NCBI GenBank assembly: GCA_012515495.1
Contig: JAAYYH010000236.1
Span: 1 to 5,441 of the forward strand
Length of the DNA: 5,441 bases
DNA from: Coriobacteriaceae bacterium
Lineage (GTDB): Bacteria > Actinomycetota > Coriobacteriia > Coriobacteriales > UBA8131
Direction: 5' to 3'
Every line of letters begins with the position of its first letter. Within the stretch, counting starts at the first letter, position 1. Below are positions 1 through 4,403 of this stretch, piece by piece. Below the pieces are notes generated by a model. It made no database searches and was not told where the DNA came from. It saw nothing but the letters and a program-made list of their open reading frames with translations. A program made the position numbers and the translations under genes.

Positions 1-153
1 ATGGAAGATCACCTCCTTGTCAAAGGGATTATCAAGCTCCTCCACAAAACGCTTGATCGCATTGATCTTCTCAGGCTCGATTTGGCGGTCTGAATAATTC
101 CTCACGCTGCTACGTTTTTTTACGGTATCTTCGATTGGGAATTCGATAATCAT
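1..153 (-). CDS. Nitroreductase-family protein, N-terminal fragment (runs off left edge)
   Basis: Fifty-one codons are visible, reading leftward from ATG at 153 and open to base 1, so the 3' part lies outside the window. The translation has an acidic start, then KKRSSVRNYSDRQIEPEKI, which matches the N-terminal signature of nitroreductase-family flavoproteins: a basic R-R/S-S-[VI]-R-x-[YF] stretch that contacts the FMN phosphate, followed by 'I..E.I..I...' of the first long helix. Members are usually cytoplasmic FMN-dependent oxidoreductases of roughly 170-250 residues that use NAD(P)H; the substrate here cannot be told. The start is well supported: AAGGAG sits 7 nt before the ATG on the minus strand. 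The gene is divergent from the TfoX-like gene, sharing an upstream region of about 230 bases. Only about a quarter of the protein is visible, so the family call rests on this one motif. Confidence 0.72.
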   Translation of the reverse strand, partial: MIIEFPIEDTVKKRSSVRNYSDRQIEPEKINAIKRFVEELDNPFDKEVIFH

Positions 154-382
154 TTGGGAACTCCTTACTATGCTTTCAGGTATATCTGCTAGGCTATCGA
201 CAGTAAGCACTTGACAAATATTTGAACCCTCGCATCATTCTATTTGTTGCGCAAAGAGGAGTGCGGTAGTTGGGTTTCCATCAACTTAGCGCTAATCTTA
301 CCACGTACGGTTTTCGTTGGTTACCCATCCACGCCCCTTTCCAGCATTCCTCCTGGTGCGATGATTTAGATAGGAGAGCATA
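154..382. promoter_or_regulatory. Divergent intergenic region with two perfect 10-bp palindromes
   Basis: This region separates the minus-strand nitroreductase-like gene from the plus-strand TfoX-like gene. A perfect -35 hexamer TTGACA lies at 211-216 (plus strand), but the -10 candidates at the right distance (around 234-240, ATCATT/TCATTC) are poor. The hexamer runs into the perfect palindrome CAAATATTTG (215-224), and the minus strand also reads TTGTCA there, so a regulator bound at this site could affect both directions. A second perfect palindrome, TTAGCGCTAA, lies at 286-295. An imperfect stem pairs ACCACG (about 300) with CGTTGGT (about 316). No coding sequence or intrinsic terminator was recognised. 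Promoter assignment is inference. Confidence 0.35.
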
Positions 383-702
383 GTGACTACTTCACCCGAA
401 TACATCGCATATGTTGTTGAGCAAGTCGCCGACTGTGGCGTGGTTAGATATCGGAAGATGTTTGGTGAGTACATGGTTTACGTCGACGATAAGCCCATAC
501 TGCTTGTTTGCGATGATACGGTGTGTTGAAGATACTGCCGTGTCTTGATGACCTGATGGTGGGAGTAGAAAAAAGCTTACCCTACAACGGCGCAAAGGAG
601 CACTATATCCTCGATATCGACAATGCCAAGCTGGCGCAGGCTGTCATAGCCATACTCGAGCCGGTGACTGCAGTGCCAAAACCGAGGAAAAAGAAGCAGT
701 AG
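383..702 (+). pseudogene. TfoX N-terminal-domain protein, broken by a -1 frameshift
   Basis: A GTG at 383 preceded by AGGAG (372-376, 6 nt spacing) opens a frame that reads TTSPEYIAYVVEQVADCG and continues with a KMFGEYMVYVDDKPILLV segment, typical of the TfoX N-terminal domain. It stops at TGA 527-529 after 48 codons. The rest of the domain continues in the adjacent frame from about 523 to TAG 700-702: a LKILP segment, then SLPYNGAKEHYILDIDNAKL and a basic tail PKPRKKKQ. All of this is at the expected place for the family ('LPY.GAKE...DN'). Loss of one T from a TTT near 526 restores one frame (DDTVCLKILP), giving about 106 residues, the usual size. TfoX-domain proteins relate to Sxy/TfoX competence regulators, but most small ones have unknown roles. 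No slippery heptamer is seen, so either decay or a sequencing error is more likely than programmed shifting. Confidence 0.8.
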
Positions 703-706
703 CGGC

Positions 707-766
707 ATCCAAAGGAACGCTATCTAAACGAGCACTATCCAAAGGAACATTGTCCAAAGGAGCATA
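707..766 (+). repeat. Four tandem copies of a degenerate 15-nt repeat carrying SD-like AAAGGA
   Basis: Units in exact 15-nt register are 707-721, 722-736, 737-751 and 752-766, with consensus ATCCAAAGGAACACT. Units 1, 3 and 4 keep CCAAAGGA[AG]; unit 2 is the most diverged (CTAAACGA). The last copy supplies AAAGGAG (756-762), which is the ribosome binding site for the ATG at 773. Because the period is a multiple of three, the array reads as pentapeptides (RHPKE, RYLNE, HYPKE, HCPKE) in the frame of the preceding TfoX-N tail, just past its TAG stop. Confidence 0.85.
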
Positions 767-772
767 CATCCG

Positions 773-1039
773 ATGAGTGAGCTTACAATGCTGCCAAACA
801 TTGCCGAGAAGTTGGAGTCGCAACTTATGAGGGTTGGTATCAACACAATCGCTGAGCTCGAAAGCGTTGGAAGCCGTGAGGCTTGGCTCCGCATTCTCGC
901 CACCGATCCATCAGCTTGCATCATGAGACTCTCCGCGTTGGAAGGTGCAATCCAGGGTGTACGCTGGCATAATCTTGATGACGATACGAAGAAGTCTCTC
1001 AAAGAGTTCTATCATCAGCATAAAGGGTCGCTAGCATAG
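773..1039 (+). CDS. TfoX C-terminal-domain protein (88 aa)
   Basis: The whole 88-residue product fits a single TfoX C-terminal domain. LPNIAEKLESQLMRVGI at residues 7-23 is the helix-hairpin-helix-like start, followed by TIAELESVG, then the family's best conserved stretch, a DPSAC motif with SALEGAIQGVRWHNL (residues 45-68), and a closing helix SLKEFYHQH. In classical Sxy/TfoX the N and C domains are on one chain; separate genes are common elsewhere. Here the N-domain gene lies directly upstream but is frameshifted, so this may be the surviving half of a two-gene unit. The start ATG 773 has AAAGGAG 10 nt upstream, provided by the last copy of the 15-nt repeat. Cytoplasmic, with no catalytic residues expected; biological role unknown. 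The helix-hairpin-helix resemblance makes nucleic-acid or protein binding conceivable. Confidence 0.88.
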   Translation: MSELTMLPNIAEKLESQLMRVGINTIAELESVGSREAWLRILATDPSACIMRLSALEGAIQGVRWHNLDDDTKKSLKEFYHQHKGSLA

Positions 1040-1091
1040 GATTCACTCTCATTGCTCTCGGTTAAAGAAGCGATGGGCTAAGTCAAACAAA

Positions 1092-1100
1092 TGGTATACT
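1092..1100 (+). promoter_or_regulatory. Candidate extended -10 promoter element
   Basis: TGGTATACT contains the extended -10 dinucleotide TG, one spacer base and TATACT (five of six matches to TATAAT). No good -35 hexamer lies 16-18 nt upstream, as is usual for extended -10 promoters. Transcription would begin near 1106-1108 and give a leader of about 300 nt before the RlmN/Cfr-like gene. Confidence 0.35.
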
Positions 1101-1115
1101 TTGCCAGACTGTTGA

Positions 1116-1131
1116 ATGGCATTCATGCCAT
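1116..1131 (+). repeat. Inverted repeat with 6-bp arms (operator or 5' hairpin)
   Basis: ATGGCA, a 4-nt loop TTCA, and TGCCAT make a perfect stem-loop; the dyad can also be read as 7-bp arms around two bases. It sits about 10 nt after the predicted transcription start, so it could be an operator or a 5' mRNA hairpin. No T-run follows, so it is not an intrinsic terminator of the upstream gene. Confidence 0.4.
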
Positions 1132-1160
1132 CGTTGGCTAGTGAGAAGGGTTTACGGGAT

Positions 1161-1193
1161 ATGATTGTCTCCCATTACATTCGTATCAGGTAA
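1161..1193 (+). CDS. Putative leader peptide MIVSHYIRIR upstream of the RlmN/Cfr-like gene
   Basis: A 10-codon ORF starts at ATG 1161 and stops at TAA 1191-1193. AGAAGGG (1144-1150) lies 10 nt upstream and may serve as ribosome binding site. The same frame is open back to ATG 1116, which would give a 25-residue peptide, but that ATG has no SD. The C-terminus reads Arg-Ile-Arg-stop. Peptides with Arg/Lys-X-Arg/Lys are known to stall macrolide-bound ribosomes, as in the ErmD leader, where the arrest motif is Arg-Leu-Arg. The ORF precedes a gene of a family that modifies 23S rRNA, which makes a leader peptide plausible. Translation of so short an ORF cannot be judged from one sequence, so this is a hypothesis. 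Confidence 0.38.
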   Translation: MIVSHYIRIR

Positions 1194-1348
1194 ATACGGC
1201 AATAGAGATTAGGTTCATTTTGAATGGGCTTATTTTGCTGTGCCGTTTAACGAGTGTATTTGGGATATTTTCGGACTTGTTAGTTTCCCACCAATCGAGA
1301 ATAGAAAATACTTGAAACGCCAGTAGATTATGCCCTTTGAGTAAAAGA

Positions 1349-1399
1349 TCCTGTATTTTTATTGCCTCAAACCTGATGTCAATACGAAAAAATACAGGA
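1349..1399 (+). promoter_or_regulatory. Stem-loop burying the Shine-Dalgarno site of the RlmN/Cfr-like gene
   Basis: TCCTGTATTTTT (1349-1360) is perfectly complementary, over 12 contiguous base pairs, to AAAAATACAGGA (1388-1399). The right arm includes AGGA of the SD sequence AGGAG (1396-1400) for ATG 1408. Inside the stem, ATTG (1361-1364) can pair with CAAT (1380-1383), leaving a loop of 15 nt. In the folded RNA the ribosome binding site would be closed. Two upstream segments compete for the left arm: AAAATAC (1305-1311, 7 bp plus a G-U) and AAATACGG (1192-1199, 8 bp including one G-U), the latter overlapping the stop codon of the upstream ORF. Confidence 0.6.
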
Positions 1400-1407
1400 G
1401 AAATCTC

Positions 1408-2274
1408 ATGCAAAAATCAAATAGTGATGAAAAACAACCTATTCGCATCAAGGCAATCTGTAAGGCTGACGATACACACAAGTACTGTTATAAATTAATT
1501 GATGGTAAGTGTATCGAAACGGTATTGATTAAGCGTAAGGATGGCGCTACTGCCTGCTTGAGCACACAGGTTGGATGCCCAGTCAGATGCATTTTCTGCA
1601 AATCTGGTCGAAACGGATTCATCCGAAATCTAAGCCCCTCAGAGATTGTCCAACAGATATATCTGTTACAGGAAAAAGTTAGTCGAATCGTCTTCATGGG
1701 CATAGGGGAGCCTTTGTTCAACTATGAGAATCTGATAGAGGCGATACACATCCTCAGGGACAGAAGCGGTATAGATTTTCCAACCGATGGCATCACCGTT
1801 TCTACAGTTGGTCCTGTTGATCAATTGAAGAAGCTTCGAGAAGAGCACCTCAAGATCCAGCTCACAATTTCTCTGCATGCAACCAACCAGCACGACAGGA
1901 ACACCATCATTCCTGGTATGCGCCGCTGCGATATCTTTGAGGTTGTCGCGTCAGCGCTTTCCTATGCGCAAAGGCACAATCGAAAAATTGTAATTGCGTA
2001 TCTGCTTCTACCTGGCATCAACGACAAGCCTTCAGATGCTCAGCAGCTCGTTAACTGGTTTCGCGGTAAGAACGTGATGATCAATCTGCTTGAATACAAT
2101 CAGACAGGGAACAGCGGAGTAACCAAACCAAGCAAGCAGGAAATGGCAGAATTCAAGCACAGGCTGGAGAAATTTGGGCTCGAGGTGAGGATCAGGGAGT
2201 CTCGCGGGAAAAGTATCAATGCAGCCTGCGGACAATTGGCGGCAAAGTATGGCAAGGCGGGGCATCGACAATGA
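1408..2274 (+). CDS. N-terminally short RlmN/Cfr-family radical SAM protein
   Basis: The 288-residue product carries the radical SAM CX3CX2C cluster motif C57-C61-C64 (GCPVRCIFC), which binds the [4Fe-4S] cluster and S-adenosylmethionine. It also has both cysteines specific to RlmN and Cfr: C50, seven residues before the cluster as in RlmN C118/Cfr C105, and C274 in NAACGQLA, matching RlmN C355/Cfr C338. GIGEPL (98-103) and SLHATN (155-160) are family motifs, so the two-cysteine methylation chemistry of 23S rRNA A2503 could be intact. However, the protein lacks most of the N-terminal helical domain of about 100 residues present in E. coli RlmN (384 aa) and Cfr (349 aa), so its substrate may differ. 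'IAYLLLPGIND' (196-206) is closer to Cfr than to RlmN as I recall those sequences. The start has AGGAG with 7 nt spacing; no in-frame ATG/GTG/TTG lies between it and the upstream stop at 1342. Confidence 0.85.
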   Translation: MQKSNSDEKQPIRIKAICKADDTHKYCYKLIDGKCIETVLIKRKDGATACLSTQVGCPVRCIFCKSGRNGFIRNLSPSEIVQQIYLLQEKVSRIVFMGIGEPLFNYENLIEAIHILRDRSGIDFPTDGITVSTVGPVDQLKKLREEHLKIQLTISLHATNQHDRNTIIPGMRRCDIFEVVASALSYAQRHNRKIVIAYLLLPGINDKPSDAQQLVNWFRGKNVMINLLEYNQTGNSGVTKPSKQEMAEFKHRLEKFGLEVRIRESRGKSINAACGQLAAKYGKAGHRQ

Positions 2275-2390
2275 CTAGGTTTTGCACGAACGCGGATATG
2301 AGATGGAGGTCAAGCGCGCAGGTTAACTCTCTGTGTTGCTCAATTTTTTGCGTTGTAGGTCAAGCATGCAGGAAAACAAAGAGGTTGCTT
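2275..2390. other. Convergent intergenic region, no strong terminator seen
   Basis: This spacer lies between the end of the RlmN/Cfr-like gene and the stop of the minus-strand membrane-protein gene. A T6 run (2344-2349) occurs on the plus strand but has no good GC-rich stem before it. The frame from 2279 to the TAA at 2324-2326 reads VLHERGYEMEVKRAG, which looks like a coding tail but has no start, so it may be a gene remnant. The main structure is a 16-bp direct repeat, listed separately. Confidence 0.4.
2307..2372 (+). repeat. Pair of 16-nt direct repeats spaced exactly 50 nt
   Basis: AGGTCAAGCGCGCAGG (2307-2322) recurs as AGGTCAAGCATGCAGG (2357-2372), 14 of 16 identical, with a 50-nt period. 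GTTGCT also recurs 49 nt apart (2335 and 2384), so a longer, decayed duplication of about 50 nt is possible. Each copy has a short palindromic core (GCGC or GCATGC). Function unknown. Confidence 0.6.
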
Positions 2391-2861
2391 TCAACAGCCA
2401 TGTGTCTTGATCGAATTCTTCTCGGCGATCATCAATGCGACAAATGCGCCAGCCATGATGATTAAGCCGATAGCATCGAAGAGGATGAAGCGCGAAATGC
2501 TCGCAGCTAGGATATCGTGATCTCTTTGTATGGTCAGCAATATCCAACTTTCGCCAAGAAGACCAATGAGTTGCTGGGCTAAAACAATCCCAAACACTGT
2601 TCGATGCCTGTTTGGGTCGAAGATAACCAGCGGATACGTCGCGTTCCACATCAGGAACGCAACCGCGATACCTTGGACGGCAGTCTCTCCCGCGACACCT
2701 GAAAGCTCATAGGCTTCGACCCCATTCTCGGGGAATAGTAGAAAGGTCAGGGCGCACTGAATGTTCCAGGCAAAGACGATGCTTACCGCTATGCGCGCAA
2801 TCCATGATGCACGTTTGAGGTGGGCATCGATGCCAGTATCGTTGCGGCCAATCCCTGCCAT
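2391..2861 (-). CDS. Four-helix integral membrane protein, unknown function (156 aa)
   Basis: The product has a short hydrophilic N-terminus and four likely transmembrane helices at about residues 20-43, 58-79, 88-110 and 123-147, ending in a short charged tail (EKNSIKTHGC). No catalytic motif was recognised. Features that look conserved are FLLFPENGVEAYELSG between helices 1 and 2, FLMWNATYPLVIFDP at the end of helix 2, and QQLIGLLGES in helix 3; the buried polar residues hint at a packed helical bundle and not a simple anchor. I cannot name the family with confidence. The start ATG 2861 is supported by GGAG 8 nt upstream on the minus strand (2870-2873). It is convergent with the RlmN/Cfr-like gene and divergent from the XRE regulator gene, and appears to be transcribed alone. 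Confidence 0.8.
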   Translation of the reverse strand: MAGIGRNDTGIDAHLKRASWIARIAVSIVFAWNIQCALTFLLFPENGVEAYELSGVAGETAVQGIAVAFLMWNATYPLVIFDPNRHRTVFGIVLAQQLIGLLGESWILLTIQRDHDILAASISRFILFDAIGLIIMAGAFVALMIAEKNSIKTHGC

Positions 2862-2909
2862 CTATCATTCTCCGCTATCAAATCAATCAACATAATTGAG
2901 TGTCATCAT

Positions 2910-2931
2910 GATACTGCTTCCAGCAGGTATC
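2910..2931. repeat. Imperfect inverted repeat, 9 bp arms with one bulge
   Basis: GATAC-TGCT (2910-2918) pairs with AGCA-G-GTATC (2922-2931) around the triloop TCC, with G2926 unpaired. No T-run follows on the plus strand, so it is more likely a protein-binding dyad or leader hairpin than a terminator. Confidence 0.5.
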
Positions 2932-2977
2932 CCGTAGGTTATTAAAATTAACCAAAATCAACTGATACTCCATTGCT

Positions 2978-2992
2978 GTTGACTTTATCAAC
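2978..2992. promoter_or_regulatory. Candidate XRE operator GTTGA-N5-TCAAC
   Basis: The 5-bp arms GTTGA and TCAAC are perfect inverted repeats around CTTTA. The dyad lies between the proposed -35 (2973) and -10 (2996) of the operon promoter, 76 nt upstream of the XRE start codon. Short dyads of this size are typical targets of XRE/Cro dimers; assignment to this protein is inference. Confidence 0.35.
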
Positions 2993-3067
2993 CGCTTAAA
3001 TGGTGTTGGGAGGCAACTTCCAGGGTAAGTGATGCACATGAGCGTCAAGAATAAGAGAGGTAACATC

Positions 3068-4180
3068 ATGAAAGAGATCAACATCGGCAGGAAAATCGTA
3101 GCAAAGCGGCACGAGAAGAGCATAACTCAAGATGACCTCGCTGCTCATATCGGAGTATCCAAGGCGGCTGTTTCCAAATGGGAAACCGGGCAAAGCTATC
3201 CAGACATCATGTTAATTCCTCAGCTCGCAACGTTTTTCAACATCAGCATCGATGAGTTGATGGATTATTCTCCACAGTTGGAAACTCAAGATATCCGCAA
3301 GCTTTATCAGCGCATGGCAACAGCGTTCGCTACTCAGCCTTTCGATCAGGTCATGCAAGAATGCCAGGAGGTAATCAAGAAGTACTACTCCTGCTTCCCT
3401 CTGCTACTTCAGATGACGCAGCTGCTCATCAATCATCATATGCTCACTCCAAGCCGCGAGCAGCAAGAGGAGATTCTTCACCAGACGATTGATCTTTGTA
3501 ACCGGATTATCGAACACAGTGAAGACATCCATTTTGCCAAGGACGCAACTGGTTTCAAGGCACTTTGCTTGTTGCTGCTAAACCAGCCCGTGCAGGTTCT
3601 CGATATCCTAGGTGAGACCACCCGAGTGGATATGTCCGAGAAGGTCCTCATAGCACAGGCCCATCAGCTACTGGGTGACGTGGAAAAAGCTAAGGAAGTC
3701 ACGCAAATCGAGATGTATTTGAACCTGATGTCACTCTTCAGCGCCGAGTTGAGTTATCTAAACCTTTGTGCAGCAGATTTTCAGGAGGCAGAGGCGATAT
3801 TTGAGCACCTTCACCAGCTGTCGCAAACCTATGAGATGGAGACTCTGAGCCCCAATAACGTCGTTTTGCTTTATGCAACAGGGGCGCGAATGTACTGTCT
3901 GGCAGGCGACCGGCAAAAGGCAACCGAGATGCTGAGTCATTATGTCGATATCTGCATACATCACTTCTTTCCCATGAAGCTGAGCGGCGGTGCCTACTTT
4001 GACCGGATTTTCGATTGGATTGAGGAGTCAGTGGGAACTGGAGCCCCCCGTAGCGAGAGGGTGATCAAGGAGAGCATGCTACGCGATGTGCTGATGAATC
4101 CAATCTATGCAGACCTTGCCGATGAGCCCGATTACATAACTGCTGTTGACCGTTTGCGTCGATTTGTGGAGGAGAGCTAA
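3068..4180 (+). CDS. XRE-family transcriptional regulator with long helical C-terminal domain (370 aa)
   Basis: Residues 4-65 form a Cro/C1-type helix-turn-helix: NIGRKIVAKRHEKSITQDDL, then LAAHIGVSKAAVSKWETGQS (the HTH proper), then P-D-I-x-L-I-P-Q-L-A-x-F-F-N-I-S-I-D-E-L-M. The remaining 300 residues are mostly alpha-helical with TPR-like pairs, for example the AQAHQLLGDVEKAKEV and ATGARMYCLAGDRQKATEML segments, and could sense a peptide or protein partner. I chose ATG 3068 over the in-frame GTG 3029: GAGAGG lies 7 nt before it, and MKEINIGRKI is the usual start of this family. It is first in an operon with a PLDc_N protein and an ABC transporter, one nucleotide from the next start. It probably controls that transporter and itself. 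In B. subtilis the corresponding yxl genes are instead governed by the sigma factor SigY, so the controller differs here. Confidence 0.9.
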   Translation: MKEINIGRKIVAKRHEKSITQDDLAAHIGVSKAAVSKWETGQSYPDIMLIPQLATFFNISIDELMDYSPQLETQDIRKLYQRMATAFATQPFDQVMQECQEVIKKYYSCFPLLLQMTQLLINHHMLTPSREQQEEILHQTIDLCNRIIEHSEDIHFAKDATGFKALCLLLLNQPVQVLDILGETTRVDMSEKVLIAQAHQLLGDVEKAKEVTQIEMYLNLMSLFSAELSYLNLCAADFQEAEAIFEHLHQLSQTYEMETLSPNNVVLLYATGARMYCLAGDRQKATEMLSHYVDICIHHFFPMKLSGGAYFDRIFDWIEESVGTGAPRSERVIKESMLRDVLMNPIYADLADEPDYITAVDRLRRFVEES

Positions 4181-4181
4181 G

Positions 4182-4403
4182 ATGGATAGTTTGAGCCAGT
4201 CTATACCGCACTACCTGATCCAATATCTACCGTTTCTGATTCCACTGTTGATACTCGAAGTTGGCCTGATGGCCGCAGCATTGATACATATCTTCACGCA
4301 CAAGACATACAAACGTGGCAATCGGGTGATTTGGGTGATCTTGAGCTTTGTGCAGATCATTGGCCCCGTGCTCTATTTCACCATTGGTAAGGGAGACGAG
4401 TGA
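4182..4403 (+). CDS. PLDc_N-domain small membrane protein, YxlE-like (73 aa)
   Basis: This 73-residue protein is two transmembrane helices (about 13-37 and 48-68) joined by a basic loop HKTYKRGNR. The motif WVILSFVQIIGPVLYFTIGK marks the PLDc_N domain, the membrane anchor found before the catalytic part of cardiolipin synthases; no phospholipase HKD motif is present, so it is not an enzyme. Stand-alone copies such as YxlE are encoded next to an ABC ATPase and permease. In B. subtilis YxlE is linked to negative control of SigY together with YxlD. ATG 4182 is chosen because GGAGGAG (4168-4174) stands 7 nt upstream. Its stop TGA overlaps the ATPase start by one base, which implies translational coupling. 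Confidence 0.88.
   Translation: MDSLSQSIPHYLIQYLPFLIPLLILEVGLMAAALIHIFTHKTYKRGNRVIWVILSFVQIIGPVLYFTIGKGDE

Larger units (their letters stand above)
1040..1407 (+). promoter_or_regulatory. Long AT-rich region and probable 5' leader of the RlmN/Cfr-like gene
   Basis: These 368 bases hold no convincing standard gene. Bases 1201-1380 are about 37% G+C by my count, clearly lower than the ABC ATPase gene downstream (57% in a sampled 60-base line). In order it contains an extended -10 element (1092-1100), a dyad ATGGCA-TTCA-TGCCAT (1116-1131), a short upstream ORF (1161-1193), small inverted repeats including CGTAT/ATACG (1182-1186/1194-1198), and a long stem that covers the Shine-Dalgarno site of the next gene (1349-1399). 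The length, the upstream ORF and the SD-covering stem suggest a regulated leader; the transcription start is inferred, not seen. Confidence 0.5.
2862..3067. promoter_or_regulatory. Divergent regulatory region with several inverted repeats
   Basis: Four dyads lie between the membrane-protein gene and the XRE regulator gene. They are ATCATGAT (inside 2902-2914), a 9-bp stem with one bulged G (GATACTGCT at 2910-2918 with AGCAGGTATC at 2922-2931), GGTTA-N7-TAACC (2937-2953) and GTTGA-CTTTA-TCAAC (2978-2992). TGATACT is repeated directly at 2909 and 2963. A possible promoter for the operon is TTGCTG (2973-2978), 17 nt, TTAAAT (2996-3001), with the GTTGA/TCAAC dyad filling its spacer. That placement would suit repression by the operon's own XRE protein. 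The promoter call is weak; the dyads are seen directly. Confidence 0.45.

Noticed and set aside
515..535. Programmed -1 frameshift in the TfoX-N gene
   Set aside because: No X-XXY-YYZ slippery site or clear downstream stimulatory structure; loss of a T in a short T run explains it better.
392..595. Minus-strand ORF of 67 codons
   Set aside because: It lies antisense to the clear TfoX N-domain reading and has no recognisable domain.
707..766. CRISPR array
   Set aside because: Units are 15 nt, directly adjacent and without spacers, so this is a simple tandem repeat.
724..1002. Minus-strand ORF of 92 codons
   Set aside because: It is antisense to the well supported TfoX C-domain gene; the composition looks like a reverse-strand shadow.
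1240..1326. Second possible upstream ORF (GTG start, 28 codons) and MGLFCCAV at 1224-1250
   Set aside because: Neither has a usable Shine-Dalgarno sequence, so I did not list them as leader peptides.
1186..1413. Minus-strand ORF of 75 codons in the leader region
   Set aside because: No family resemblance, and it covers the SD-sequestering stem and the start of the RlmN/Cfr-like gene. A real antisense gene cannot be fully excluded, but nothing supports it.
2342..2349. T-run as an intrinsic terminator of the RlmN/Cfr-like gene
   Set aside because: No GC-rich hairpin directly precedes the T-run; only 3-4 bp stems could be drawn.
2271..2465. Plus-strand ORF of 64 codons overlapping the end of the RlmN/Cfr-like gene
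   Set aside because: It has no SD and no recognisable domain, and it runs into the membrane-protein gene on the other strand.
3029..3067. Longer N-terminus of the XRE protein from GTG 3029
   Set aside because: ATG 3068 has GAGAGG at 7 nt and gives the standard family N-terminus; the extension is not family-like.
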